A DNA stretch of 64,000 nt from Heligmosomoides polygyrus polygyrus. Lineage: Eukaryota > Nematoda > Chromadorea > Rhabditida > Heligmosomidae. Below the pieces are notes generated by a model, which was not told the DNA's origin, ran no database searches, and saw nothing but the letters and a program-made list of their open reading frames with translations. The stretch's first letter is position 1; each line of letters begins with the position of its first letter. Of the stretch, positions 1-11,365 are shown in pieces. Position numbers and translations under genes: made by a program. The stretch spans positions 10,284,778 through 10,348,777 of the forward strand of contig OX377206.1 in NCBI GenBank assembly GCA_947396885.1, read 5' to 3'.

Positions 1-3000
1 CACTTGCCAGCTGGAATGCATAGCTCAGTGACATCAGGCCTATGCGCGCACATGTCAAGCTTTCTCGGTTTGGTTGTCTGCACAAGCCGAACAAGTCTTT
101 CCCCTGTCTGGACTTGGCGAAGTGATAGAAGAGTTGACAGCGAAGAAAGTGAGATCGTGGCGCATCCCAGTCCTCAACCTCAGGAGTGAGTGTTATTTTG
201 AGCTCTCTATCCTTTCTTCTCATCTATCCATGATTTTAGACGGCCTCGTCGACGCCGAACCAGGGAATTCTTGTGCACCATCGACACGTCTCGTGCTAAC
301 ACGAATAAGACTGTTGTTTCGATGTGCTCCGAATCTCTCGGATTCATTGAGGTAGACAGCAATGCCTAAAGATAAAAGCGGAAAGCTGTGATTCTCAAGA
401 TCCTCATGTAAGAACGACTTCAGTACCCGAACGGACGCGAAGACGATCAAGCCTGCGACATTTACTGGTTCTCAACGGTGCCCTCGGACATGAAAACGCT
501 CATCAAATCGCCTCGTTCGCTCGTTAATAAATTCCCAGGTATGGCGCTTCGATCATGTGGGTAACGGTATTTTTGGGAAGCCCAGATCGTAGAATGATCC
601 CGATAAGGGGAATTTTCACTGGAACAGATTTTGAAATGTTTCAAATAGCTGATTTTTCCTCGGATCGGATAGCGGATGTCCGGCCCTGATAGGAGCCCGG
701 GTTTCTGACCAAAATCAGTTATCTGAACTATACGAAAATCCAGTATGGCAAACACTATGTACCTATGCCTGAGTCATCTAGAGGTCATGGATTTTCAAAA
801 ACGCTATTATCCGCATGATCCATTTATACAGGTTTTTAAGAAATCCACAGACAGATCTGATTTCTCCGAAGCAGCACCCGATCCTATGTGTATTGAACAC
901 CAAAATGTGGTGGACTGTATATATTGAACACTAAGAATGTGAAATGCGTATTTTGATACCCCTCACCCTCAGTTCTCAGCACATTTCAAGAGGTTCTTAT
1001 CTCCATGGACTCAACAGATAACTTTATAGGGATATCCGAGCTGTCGAAGAAAGTATCACTCACCCATGCTATTAGCACAATGCAGATGATTTTTCCGGAG
1101 GACTATAACTTTTATCCCCGATCATTTTTTCTGCCAGCGGATTATGAAGAATTTACGGTTAGTCGTTTTATGTATTTGAACGTACGCCTTCTTTGTGCTA
1201 GCATTGCTCTGTTAAAAGTGATTATAAAGCCTCACAGACTCAACGAAAATGCTAAGTTTGGTACACCAGCACTCGTTTGTTAAGATAAGACAGAAACAAG
1301 ACACAATAAGACACAGTAAAATAAGGTGAAACAACGAACAACCTAGTTAAACCATGTTTGTCAACGTAAATTTTCAAATAATTGAAAAAGGTTTGTTTTG
1401 CTACTTCCTTCATACGAACCTTTCATTGTTGTAGTATCTCCCAGTGGTTCAACAGTGAAGCGGGGAGGTGCTACAATAAATTAGTATCCTTAAACAAACT
1501 AGGCGCGGGTAGCGCAGTCGGAGGAGGTGTCGGCTGTCGCGTGCACTAGAGACCAGGTTCCTGGTTCGGATTTACTGCTCATGCAATCCAAGCCTTCCAT
1601 CCCTTCGGGGTTGTTGGATTGGTACCAGACTTGTCTGGGGAGGATAAAGCGCTGACTTGTTCATCGGTTGGCCACCGCAGGTCATTCTATGGCCAAATAC
1701 GAGTAGAATGCCTGGAGCATCTCAAAAGGGGTTGAGTAACGCCGGCATTTACCTTTCTATTCATTAAACCAACTCACATTTCCCTCCACACCATACCGCA
1801 TATAGGAAGTGAATGACGGGACTAGATACTACACTTCTCAATGTTTCGCTGTCAAAAGTGATATTATCCGTAATCTGGGTTATATACAGGGTGGCTGAAA
1901 AGTTCGGGCAATTTTTCAAAGTATTTCAGCGGTACGAAAAAATTACATAAACGAAACAGATTTGCAAACACAAATAACAGCGACTTCATTAGATCAATAA
2001 CAACAGAATACAACAGAAAAATTCACAACAAGTGCTCAAAATTGCCTACTTTGGCTTCAATACATTTTCGCGGTCGCTTTGGGAAGTCGATGTCGATGGT
2101 CGCACACTGATCCGCTGTAATCTCGTCTCAGGACTGCATCAACGCCGCTTTTAGCCGCTAAACAGTGGCGTATCTTGTAGTAGAGATCTTCTGCTCCATG
2201 ACTGACCACACCGAATATCCATCGGGTTGAGATCAGGCGAGTTGGATGGTTAGATGTCCTTGCTCCAAAAGCCTGGGAAGAGCTCCTCGCAAACGGCAAT
2301 CGTGGATTAGGCGGAATGCGCAGTCCTGCTGAGGAGAAAATCCAGTTTCGTGAAAATGGTACGTCGCCCACGGGTCCAGTACGTCGCGGAGGACACGTTG
2401 CTGGTAGCTGGTGGCGTTCATTTTGACGTTGCACTCATGAAGACCAGTGGCGTCTTTCCGGTAGCGCATATCCCACCCCAAAGCATCACCGAGGCTGGAA
2501 AATGACTGCGGCTGATGGTCCTTGCTGTTGTCGTCTTCTGCTGACCCTTCTTGAGCAGTTGCCGGCAATTCTGACGGTTGTGAACCGGCTGGACCGCGAA
2601 TATCTTCTCGTCGGTGAACAGCATCCTCCACAAGCGACTACCGCCGACCAGCCGACGCCTTCGCCTGCATTTCCTCAACCTCTCAGCTTTCATTTCGTCG
2701 TTGAGAAAGTGAATGCGAGCGACTTTGTAGTGCGTAATCCCGGCTTTCTCCTGGCAATATGTCAGACTCCTTCTCTACTGATCCCGGGATCCATAGCCAT
2801 CTTTTTCATGGACACCTCAGAATTGCGGCGAATGCGATAACGAACCTTGTTGATGTTCTCCGGTGTTGTCGCTGTGGTGGGACGGCCGCTGCAGGGACGC
2901 TCCGAGGTTCCGCCAGTCTCCTTGTAGCGCTTTACAGTCTTGTAGGCGATCCTTTGTTTGAAGCCGGTTGTCCGAACCATGACCGCGGTCTTCATTCCCG

Positions 3001-6000
3001 CCTTGTGCAACTCGACGACGGTGACACGTTGACTTTCACGAAACATATCACAATCACAACTGAAGATAAGAAAAATGGAGCAACACATTCTAGATCAAAA
3101 TTGCGCGAGGAATACAACGGAAGCAACAGAAACAACCAAAAACTTCAATTTCAAAGCCAAAAGTAGTACCACAAAAAATTGCCCGAACTTTTCAGCCACC
3201 CTGTAAGTAGTAGGTATACAGTACTCTAGTATTTTGGATGTTGGTATGCATAAGTGCATTCGAGCAAACAAAATCCTAGCTTTATCATACAACTGAATAC
3301 ACAAAATTTGAGTTAGTGTTTAAACTGCGGTCCAATAGCCTCTGTTTATTTATTTTTATTTTCAAATCAGATTCTTTAAGCCTCAATTGGCTGGTATCGA
3401 GGTTGTAAGCTGTCACAACGATGTTTTGGATGTTGCGTTCGATCAAACAGCGCCGGTGGTGTAATGGCGTAGAGCATTCCCGCCCGGTCAGAGGGAGGTG
3501 CGGGTTCGAGTCCCGCCTGGCGCTAGGAGTTTTGATCGCAACGAGACATCGTTATTTTAATTTTATTTTTAAGATTCTCGTTAAAAAACCGCTTTATTGT
3601 TTGTGCTGTTATCGGTTATACATATTTACAGAAATCTTACTTGTTTTTGTGAATACATGTAGTTACAAATTACCATTGAGTGCATTACTATCATTACTAT
3701 ATCGTTTCCAGGCATTATGCTCAAGAGAAGCTGCTCAAAGGAAATCGCAAGACAGTAAAGAAATGCCTTATTTCATTGTGAAACCTGACGAAGGTAACAA
3801 ATGTTTATATTCTGGAATCCTTCTTCTATGGGACTATGCTAGCCCAAGGTCTTACACGGGGCTTCAACAGTGCGGGGTCGAACTAGCGCATAAAAAATTC
3901 TTAGATAGGAATTTGGGTCTATCCTAGTCAGGGGGGGCACATAATTGAAAAGTATATAACAAAATGGAATGAGACTTACCGAGCGGCTCCTATGAAACGA
4001 CGTGGAACCTAAAAGAAACCAAAAGACGGACAACAAACAAAAAAATCGCCGCGATTTTAAAATCTCTGTGGGCACTGAGCGACGAAATGGAAGCATGCCG
4101 CGTGCTGACCACTCACTGGCTGACATGTTCTAGGTCCTTGTTTAGTGTGCACGCGACGCGCGACGAGATGCATGCGTAGTGACCAAATTGATCGAGCGAC
4201 GCGATTGGTCGATTCGACCACTATACATGGCAACGCGTCGCGCGTCGCGCGCACACTAAATAAGGCCTAACCAGCATCTAACATGGTGAGGAGGGCACAT
4301 AACTTCGTCTCCTTACGACCGCTGGGAAAGCAAGTGCTATTTTTTCGTTTTTTTTTCTTCGTGATTTTTCTAGTTTAGGTCCTACGTTGTTACGTAGGAG
4401 CTGCTCGGTAAGTCTCAGATGGATTTGTTACATAATTTTTAATTATGTGCCCCCCCCCCGACTAAGATAGATCCAGGAATTGATCTGATTGTTTTAGGCG
4501 CGCAGGGCAGCGGAATATACATTATCAACGACTCCTCCCAAATTAAAGATATTGCGCAAAAACAGCTCGTACAGGTTAGCCTCTCTTTGTTTCTGATCTA
4601 TGGAGTTGGTCCTAGAGGAAAATATCTACACACCGGATATCTATTTTTGCGGCATGGGTGAAATATACACAAGTCTCGTTTAAGTTTTTGAAAGCTTGGA
4701 GCGCTAAGTCATAAAATATGCTTCTTGATTCGTGTATGTGATGGATGGAGAAAGCAGTCGTCTATTTTACGTCAGCCACTTTGGAAGCAGATCGTTTTAG
4801 GAATACGTGATGAACCCGTTTCTTATGAAGGATCAGCTGAAGTTCGACTTCCGTATTTATGCTGTTTTGAAGAGCCTGAATCCGCTTGCGGTATACGTCG
4901 CCCGCGAAGGTGCGTTGCTACTCAAGGGCGGGTCATTTTAGCTAACATGCAGTTTTCACCTGAGCTAGCCAATTCTCCAGTACACTTCATGTCTTCTATG
5001 ACAGCGTACGTAGAGATCGAGCTCTACGGTTCTTGTGCACTCTTTTAAGCGTTAGGCCTTTGTCATACCACCGCTCACCCCGAGCGACGCCTAATGATAT
5101 GCTCCCATATCGATCGGGCGGCGCGATGGAATCGATATGGGTGCATATCATTAGGCGTCGCTCGGGGTGAGCGATGGTATGACAAAGGCCTTAGCGTGTC
5201 AAAAGGCGCTGCTAGCGTGTTCAATCGATTGAAATCGATTCGAGCGCGGGAATGAATGTCTCACAAAGTCTAATATTCTTCTGGTCCCCTTAGTTGGTGT
5301 GTTACATAACGCGTTGACGATCGTGTGACACGATGCTTTGTCACACCCTGTCGGCCACTTGGGACCGTGTGAATTTTTTACCTACAAATTCCCTTTCGTA
5401 GAATGTCCAGAGAAAAAATCACTATACTGTTTCAATAGACACAAAATTCTATTTAAATTTATTCTGCTAACGATTGATCTGACACTAATTCTCAGACATT
5501 ATCTTCCTCACAATAGGTTTGGCCTAAGGTGCTGGAAATCTACTAGCAGTCGCAACCCAACAATCCTTTAGAGTAGTCCTTTTAAGCAATTCCTCTTAAA
5601 ACAAAAAATTACTTTTCCTTTGCTAAAAAGTTTCTCATTTAATAGATATGTCTGTATTCGCTCACCAAGTCTCTAGTTTTGAATAAAAAGTGTACAGTTT
5701 GAAACAGAAAGTATTCAGTTAACATTTTGGCGATTGTGTGATACGATATCGGGTCACGCCCTTTCGGTCGCATGCGATCGTGTGTCACGTGTCACAGTCC
5801 TTTATATTATTTTTCTAGTTGGATTCAAATCTTTCGAAGAAACTTCTCTGTGTTATGTGTACCTCATCATTAGACATTGTTGTAAAAAGCACGGTTCACG
5901 CAAAAATTTTGATGATTGATTTATTGAGCTTCTCGACAACTAATGGCTTCAATTATCGAACAAATTCCCGACGTCGTAAAAAAAATTGATTGGTCGCACA

Positions 6001-7190
6001 CGCCAGACACGGGAAAATCGCGCGCTCGTCATCGTGTTAGGCCTTTGTCATACCATCGCTCACCCCGAGCGACGCCTAATGATATGCTCCCATATCGATC
6101 GGGCGGCGAGATGGGATCGATATGGGTGCATATCGTTCGGAGTGAGCGATGGTATGACAAAGGCCTTAATTGACAGCTATTACATTCTCAGAAAAGCATT
6201 ATAGTCTCTTCAGTAGGTTGTGAAGGAGTTCGTAGCTTCTTTAACTGCTGTCAGGAGTAGTAGAATGGATAGTGGGCGAATAGTATTATTTTCGAAATTT
6301 TTTCGAATATTCGATCGTTTCGAATGCTCACACATTTTGAATATTCGAATTCGAGTATTCAAACTCGAATGAAATTATTCGAATACCTACATATTCGAGT
6401 AGGTCATTCGAACTCTACTATAGCAAACAGTATCTATGCTGAAGAACGCAACATGGCATCAAAACATGGAGATGACCCGCTGCAAAACTGAATTAAAGGA
6501 TAATGTGCGCTCCTCAGATATTGTACTTCGCCAGCAATGAGATATTACTGTGTCTCTACTCGAGCATTAACAGCCTATGTTTAGGGATGGCTCGTTTCTG
6601 TACGGAAAAATACAAGAAGCCGACGTCAAGCGAAGACACCAACTTTTTCTCTCATCTCACCAACTACTCATTAAACAAGGCCCATTTAGACTATAAGCAC
6701 AGTGACACCTTGCAGGAACAGGCTACCGGTAGGTCTGTCTGTCACTTCAGGTAGCTTGAGAACACTCTAGTGAACATTTGTGATGGCAATTACTTTGTTG
6801 GTACCACTTTAGGAAGCAAACGACCTATGACTATTGTATTCAAACAAATGGCGGATTGTGGTCTTGACACTAAGAGGCTTTGGCACGACATCAAAATTAT
6901 TGTGGTGAAGACAATAATCGCAATGATACCGGAGGTTATGATCAATTATGAGCACTTTTTCCACGGATCCGACGCTCCACAGTGCTTTCAGGTTCTGATT
7001 TCGTGCTTTGGCAGCACTGGTTGACTTTATGTCGAGACGCAGTTCAACCTTTTCTCTGCAGATAATTGGACTCGATATTCTTGTGCGCGAGGATGGAGTG
7101 CCTATACTCCTGGAAGTTAACGCGTCACCATCGCTTACAATTGACCACAACCCGGACGGAGGACCGAACGTCAGGAGTATTGTCGATGAG
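1..7190 (+). CDS. ttll-11: Tubulin tyrosine ligase-like protein, TTLL11 type (10 exons, 5' end outside or at the window edge)
   Basis: TTLL11-group enzymes add glutamates to tubulin tails using an ATP-grasp fold, in axonemes and other microtubules (family knowledge). Exons read: 1-185, 240-351, 424-538, 1030-1157, 3712-3793, 4498-4574, 4801-4909, 6585-6728, 6813-6991, 7062-7190. Each junction has AG/GT sites and matching phase. In order the protein shows DTSRANTNKTVV, ACDIYW with VNKFPG, FPEDYNFYPRSFFLP, PYFIVKPDEG, QGSGIYIIND, LKFDFRIYAVLKSL, GMARFCTEKY, HLTNYSLNK, GSKRPM, LWHDI, and ILLEVNASPSL carrying the Glu and Asn expected for metal/ATP binding. No inactivating change is visible. The large introns (about 2.5 kb after exon 4, 1.7 kb after exon 7) are filled with transposons. 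The family is certain. The TTLL11 subgroup rests on motif wording and on the C-terminal exons further right. Confidence 0.88.
1501..1765 (+). repeat. tRNA-derived SINE, copy 1
   Basis: It begins with a pol III A-box-like segment (GGGTAGCGCAGTCGG) and about 50 bp later has a B-box-like GGTTCGGATTT. It then continues into a non-tRNA tail shared with positions 14805-15065 (AAGCCTTCCATCCCTTCGGG, TGGTACCAGACTTGT, ATGGCCAAATACG, GAGTAACGCCG). Two copies with a tRNA-like head and a common tail fit a SINE. It lies in the long intron after TTLL exon 4. Confidence 0.65.
1887..3203 (-). mobile_element. Complete Tc1/mariner-type DNA transposon with perfect terminal inverted repeats
   Basis: The ends are about 30 bp inverted repeats that match perfectly (CAGGGTGGCTGAAAAGTTCG at the left, its complement at the right), bounded by TA dinucleotides at 1885-1886 and 3204-3205, the TA target duplication of this superfamily. 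Total length is 1317 bp, normal for the group. The transposase runs on the minus strand and is frameshifted. The element sits in an intron of the TTLL gene, antisense to it. Confidence 0.92.
2057..3088 (-). pseudogene. Tc1/mariner transposase, frameshifted
   Basis: Read from 3088 downward, the first block has the N-terminal HTH and linker (VVELHKAGMKTAVMVR, SGRPTTATTPENINKVR). The second block (about 2693-2420) has the first catalytic Asp in LFTDEKIF and VMLWGGICATGKTPLVF. The third has NVKMNATSYQQRVL and QQDCAFRL at the second Asp. The blocks lie in different frames, and the third catalytic region near 2200 is broken by stops, so no intact enzyme is encoded. It is probably a recently dead copy, because its ends are still perfect. 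Confidence 0.85.
3432..3542 (+). repeat. tRNA-like element with imperfect inverted ends, copy 1
   Basis: The core from about 3450 folds like a tRNA: 7-bp acceptor stem (GCGCCGG with CCTGGCGC), wobble-rich D stem, and a perfect T arm GCGGG-TTCGAGT-CCCGC. The anticodon arm is irregular with no T at position 33, so a working tRNA is unlikely. Flanks GTTGCGTTCGATCAAA and TTTTGATCGCAAC are inverted relative to each other. Two related copies on the opposite strand lie at 47150-47256 and 59540-59646. Confidence 0.6.
3908..4482. mobile_element. Non-autonomous element with about 75 bp inverted ends, in a TTLL intron
   Basis: The left end (GGGTCTATCCTAGTC, a G run, CACATAATT, later GAGACTTACCGAGC) is repeated inverted at the right end (GCTCGGTAAGTCTC, AATTATGTG, a C run, GACTAAGATAGATCC). 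No coding potential is seen between the arms. A smaller palindromic MITE is nested at 4138-4266. The G and C runs next to the ends differ in length (7 and 10), consistent with slippage after insertion. Confidence 0.7.
4138..4266. mobile_element. Foldback MITE (CGACGCGCGACG stem)
   Basis: A near-palindrome with arms beginning TTAGTGTGCACGCGACGCG and ending with the complement CGCGCGCACACTAAATAAGGCC. Its core is TTGATCGAGCGACGCGATTGG. Closest relative in the window is at 43044-43172. It is nested in the element at 3908-4482. Confidence 0.7.
5048..5199. mobile_element. Harbinger/Tourist-like foldback MITE, copy 1
   Basis: The ends are TTA|GGCCTTTGTCATACC and its complement followed by TTA, so a 3-bp TTA target duplication is plausible. 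The arms are long and nearly perfect, and the core reads ATCGATCGGGCGGCGCGATGG. A second copy with the same arms is at 6034-6174. Confidence 0.75.
6034..6174. mobile_element. Harbinger/Tourist-like foldback MITE, copy 2
   Basis: It has the same terminal GGCCTTTGTCATACC and the same arms as 5048-5199, with a short deletion in the right arm. It is flanked by TTA at the left (GTGTTAGGCC) and at the right (GGCCTTAATT). Confidence 0.75.
6280..6425. repeat. Degenerate ATTCGAA-motif repeat
   Basis: A stretch built of variants of TATTCGAAT and its complement, without a fixed period. A similar stretch lies at 8585-8665. It is upstream of TTLL exon 8 and has no coding potential. Confidence 0.5.
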
Positions 7191-7586
7191 GTTGGTACGA
7201 CGTCTTCTCCCAAGAATTCTAGCTGCACCTCACCCTTCGGAAAGAAGTCTAATCTTCGAATAAACGAGTATATATGGGTTTTCAAAAAATCAAATTTCGA
7301 AAGAGCGAATGTCGGCTTAGAAGATGTCGAATTTTGAATTGTCTAATATTGTTCGGTGTTAGAGATATAGAATTTTTTGGAGACCGGATACCGTTCGCCG
7401 TTCAAATCGTCGAATTTTGAACTGTTAATTAGTTCTCAGACGTTCGTTATCCAGGACCCGCACAACCAGTTGCTATTGTGGTGAGAACCTGCTGTAGTGG
7501 ATGTGGCGGGCTGCACCGATTGGCCAGGTGAGGGAGCCCGGCGCGATTACCTGCACCCGCTGACGCTCCTGTAGATGTATACCATT

Positions 7587-7950
7587 AGGCTTAAGCCCTA
7601 GTTGGTACTTGTGAAGCAAAGGGCCCGTGGTGCCGTGGGGTTGCCGGAAAACATGTTAACGCGGGAAACCCACAGCACTACGGAGCCGTTACTTATGAAG
7701 CAGCCATCCTCGGGTGTTGTGAGTTGCCGCGTTTCCGTTGCCGTTGCCGCGTTAACATGTTTCGCGACAGCCCCACGGCACCACGGGCCCTCTGCTTCAT
7801 AAGTACCCCTAGTTTATACTTACGTCGCTGTGCGGCGCGGCACGATGGTCGGGATAGATATCGACCGGGCGGCGCGAAAAATCGATATCTATGGCGATCC
7901 TGGTGCCGCGCCTCGTGGCGGCGCAAGTATAAACTAGGGCTAAGGGTCGG
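7587..7950. mobile_element. Two adjacent foldback elements
   Basis: The first hairpin pairs about 7597-7670 (GTACTTGTGAAGCAAAGGGC, ACATGTTAACGCGG) with about 7738-7807. The second runs from CTAGTTTATACTTACGTCGC at about 7809 to its complement ending CTAGGGCTAAG near 7945, with core ATATCGACCGGGCGGCGCG. The second core resembles those of the MITEs at 5048 and 6034, although the arms differ. This region follows TTLL exon 10. Confidence 0.65.
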
Positions 7951-7989
7951 CACCTGTTGCTAGAGTGTTGCAGGATTCCTGCGCAGCCG

Positions 7990-8100
7990 TATATCTACCT
8001 ATATCCAGCTCGTACCTATATATATGTGCATATGCGTATAAGTAAGTATACTATGTATACACATGTATATATATTTGTATATATAGGTATATGCATAGAA
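7990..8100. repeat. AT/GT-rich microsatellite-like stretch
   Basis: Alternating TATATATG/GTATAC units occupy most of this segment. The following 8100-8780 contains nothing recognisable apart from ATTCGAA-type motifs at about 8585-8665. Confidence 0.5.
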
Positions 8101-8906
8101 ACAGGTTCTCACCACAGTAGCAGCTGGTTGTACGGGTCCTAGATAACGAATGTCTGAGTTGGTTTTCAAAGCCGCGAACATTTGAGTATTCGAATTACTA
8201 CATGTTTAAGAACATTTAACAATAAACCACTTTAGGCAACGACGACCTTAGGCCTGGTTGTAGTTCTCTTAAGCATTCTGTTCCTGAAGCGTCCCGACAC
8301 GTTCGTGAGATGACGCATTCGGCCAGTTCCCCTAGTTCTCTACGGTTCGACTTAGCTTCCCAGTTGTAGATGCGCTTCTTTTCATAAGGGTAGCCACATG
8401 ACTCCTCTATTCTTCTGGATGTAGAAGCTCGACTTTCCGCAAAGTTTGCACCACGTGCGTAATTTTGCATGCCTCTTACCGAAGTTCTGTATACCATTAG
8501 TCATCTAAAACTTGGGTAAATAAACATAGCGCACCATAGTATCGAGTTACCATGTCTGAAAAAATGAAAGCTAACAAATGCTGACTATTCCCAGTTGCAT
8601 AGTTAAATAATGAGTATTCGAATATGTATTCTAAGTTATTCGAGTATTCATTTGAATTATTCGACTCGGACAAATAGATATAGTGCTAACCTCACAGCTA
8701 TCCGACGTAGATCCCTTTAAACGCTGCGATAGAGTTTCCTAACATCGTTGCCTTCCTGAGCTTCACCTTTGCATATTCTACTGGAGAGTGAAGCTCGAAA
8801 AAGCAAAATATTCATTAGTAACGTTTCAGGGCTTAAACCCTTCTTCAGGACTAAAAAACTATGATGCTTATCAAAACAACAACAATCGACGATTCACAGA
8901 CCTGGG

Positions 8907-9026
8907 TTCCACCGACAGGAAGGGGGGGGGGGGAGGCAAGGTTCAGAGAAGAAATCGCACCACTGCAACTCCTGCCTTCCCCCCCCCCCCCCCCCCCCCC
9001 CTCCCCCTTCCTGTCGATGGAACTCA
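8907..9026. mobile_element. Small hairpin insertion with poly-G and poly-C arms
   Basis: Inside the left foldback arm, CCACCGACAGGAAG leads into 12 G (8922-8933), and a 23-C run (8979-9001) leads to CTTCCTGTCGATGG. The corresponding place in the right arm lacks this sequence, so it is an insertion. The homopolymer lengths are the part most exposed to sequencing error. Confidence 0.6.
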
Positions 9027-9380
9027 CAAGGGAATGGTCTGAAGCGTATGTCTGAACGGGGAGAGCGAGTCACATAGGGAGAATCCTTAACCCTCAGTTT
9101 GTATAAAAATGTGTTTATTTTCCGCCAAGTCGTTAAACCCAAGGAATTGGAGGTCCTTGAAGTCACAATGGAATACGGCGTATTACGGGTTTAGGGCCTT
9201 GTACGCCCGCGATGCCTCTGCCAGCAAGCGGCTCGGAGTGCAGTGGAAGTGGGGTTGCTTCGTGCGAGGAAGGTCGGGGGTGGTTCTTGTGCGCTGCTGC
9301 ACTTTTGAATTTCAACTGACTGGTTGAGATATGGGGGATTCTGACGTCTATACCATTTTCAGACGTTTTCTGCGTATTTT

Positions 9381-9602
9381 CTAGCTGTACGCTGTGGAGA
9401 GTACCTTTCTTGCGACTTGCTTATCACTGACCGGATTTTTAAATACAACGTCTTCGTCAACTTCAAATTGACGTGCTTCGAAGTCCTTTAGTATGCCAGC
9501 CGCCCGTTCGGCCAGCTTGATTTCTTCCCTCGAAGATTCCTTGTCTAAAGATGGGCCATACTTCAGCGGGAGCAGGTGGATCACCACTCGAGTATCTTCA
9601 GA
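9381..9602 (-). CDS. Unrecognised protein segment inside the foldback element
   Basis: An open frame of 73 residues ends in TAG at 9381-9383 and contains DTRVVIHLLPLKYGPSLDK, EIKLAERAAGILKDFEA and SDKQVARKVLSTAYS. The charged, helix-like composition looks protein-coding. A second minus-strand open segment (about 9824-9641, with KTILLGFSKRPGCDVGGG and LFPSSLPVIWKLE) precedes it, separated by only 38 nt that would be too short for a normal intron. It could be part of a captured host gene or a transposon protein. The function is unknown. Confidence 0.35.
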   Translation of the reverse strand, partial: SEDTRVVIHLLPLKYGPSLDKESSREEIKLAERAAGILKDFEARQFEVDEDVVFKNPVSDKQVARKVLSTAYS

Positions 9603-10440
9603 CTTTGTTGGTGTTAGGTTTTAGAAAATCTTCAGCAGACCTCTAATTTCCAGATGACAGGCAAAGATGAGGGAAAGAGTGTATCGATACCGTCTAGGTT
9701 AATTTGAGGGATCCACAGATCGCGTTTCTCACTTGAACCACCTCCGACGTCACATCCTGGTCTCTTTGAAAATCCGAGCAGAATGGTTTTTTCCGAGGTT
9801 ATTGATCCATGTATGGAAACAGATTGTGAAGAGCTTGTAGGCTTTATACGTTGCCCGTATTGTGCCCACTAGTGCTTCATGCACTTTGTTCCTGGGTATC
9901 ACTGATTTTGAGCATTTCTACATCATCATGTTGAATCCACAGCATTCACCTGGAAAATTAGGCACAAAACGTATGAAGGTATAGACGTCAGAATCCCCAA
10001 ATCTCAACCAGTCAGTTGAAATTCAAAAGTGCAGCAGCGCACAAGAACCAAACCCCCGACTTCTCTCCTCGCACGAAGCAACCCCACTTCCACTGCGCTC
10101 CTAGCCGCTTGCAGGAAGAGGCATCGCGGGCATACAAAATCCCCAAACTCGTGATGCGCTGTATTCCATTGTGACTTCAAGGACCCTCTACTCCTTGGAT
10201 TTAACGACTTGGCAAAAAATAAACACATTTTTACACTAATTGCGGGGTGAGGATTCTCCCTATATGACTCGCTCCCCCCATTCAGACATACTCTTCTGAC
10301 CCTTCCCTTGTCAGGTCTGTGATGCGCCGATTGCTGTTGCTGTTTGTATGTATAAGCATCATAGTTCTCTTAGATCGGAAGAAGGGCTTAAGGCTCGAAG
10401 CGTTGTCAATAAATATTTTGTTATTTTGAGCTTCACTCTT

Positions 10441-11349
10441 AAGAAGGTTTCTGGTCCTTGGAAACCCCGAGTTCGTACGGAAGACCAGCCAGTGTGAGTT
10501 AAGAGCCCAGTCTGCCATATTTGCCAAAGTCTGGTCGTCACTTGCCACTACTTCCCGTTGCTATGAGCATGAGGTTTCTGCTCAATGTATTGGCAATATT
10601 TTCGCACTGGAAAGATCTCATCCATGCTATGTTTAGCATATCAAGGTTCCACTCGTACAAGACACATTGCTACTAGTCACTCACGCACTGAAGGAGCGTT
10701 CCAGGTGAGCTTTCTTGCGTGTAAATCTGATGTGGGCCGACTTTACCACACAGTGGACTGAATGTAGTTTATAAAGCTCTCGAGCGCTCCAGACATTCGA
10801 GAGCTTTGTAAACACTTAAGGCAGGGCTCGGAAAATAGGTCACAACTTCCACACGGACTACTTTTAGCTCTGCGGATGGAAGATCTCAATGCTCCGAAGA
10901 TCTCTCTAGGTCGAAAACCAGAAGAAGTCGCGTCTGACTGAGGTAGGAGATTTAGCTAAATGCCTTTTACAAAGACAGGTGGCTCCGCAATCCAAGAATA
11001 TGGCGCACAGTGGTCCCACTAGATGCTCTTTGATGGGGTACGCTAACCCTTGCTGGTAGGTAGTCTATGGAGGTTCCGAAAGCGTAGGTTAGAACGAGTT
11101 CACGTTGCACTATCAGCACGAACAAAAGTCTGAATAGGTGCACCAATTTTTTTGCAGTTCAGTTTTGTTCAAGTCTTTCTTTTAAGGTGTTTCCTTGTCG
11201 TTACGAGTTCGCAAACACCTACCTGTTTCTGGATAAAATGGTGTACATATTCCTTCAGTTTGTTAATGTTCGGGTATCGATGAATATCACCAAGTCAGGT
11301 CTCCGTCGTTTTTTCACGTAAGTGGGCGAGTGAAGGAGTTTCTGTAGAG
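10441..11349. other. Non-coding stretch between foldback element and TTLL tail exon
   Basis: No open frame, RNA gene or repeat copy was recognised here. A short inverted pair (AAAGCTCTCGAGCG near 10770 and TTCGAGAGCTTTG near 10797) forms a local hairpin. Confidence 0.4.
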
Positions 11350-11365
11350 TGATTCAAACTGCATA

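Larger units (their letters stand above)
8785..10440. mobile_element. Large foldback element with inverted arms of about 460-570 bp
   Basis: The left arm 8785-9352 (AGAGTGAAGCTC, ACTATGATGCTTAT, AAAAATGTGTTTATTTT, TTCAACTGACTGGTTGAGAT, GACGTCTATA) is repeated inverted at 9979-10440. The left arm is longer because a G/C hairpin is inserted in it. The roughly 630 bp centre holds minus-strand open segments. The arms are related to those of the element at 54205-55510. The long arms resemble Foldback or Mutator-like elements; no transposase was recognised. Confidence 0.75.

Noticed and set aside
2502..3166. Plus-strand frames in the Tc1 element
   Set aside because: These are the reverse complement of the transposase coding sequence.
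3450..3525. Functional tRNA gene
   Set aside because: Acceptor and T arms fit, but the anticodon arm has a mismatch and no T33, and related copies are degenerate.
7693..7953. Open frames on both strands at 7693-7963
   Set aside because: They mirror each other because the DNA is palindromic (two foldback elements).
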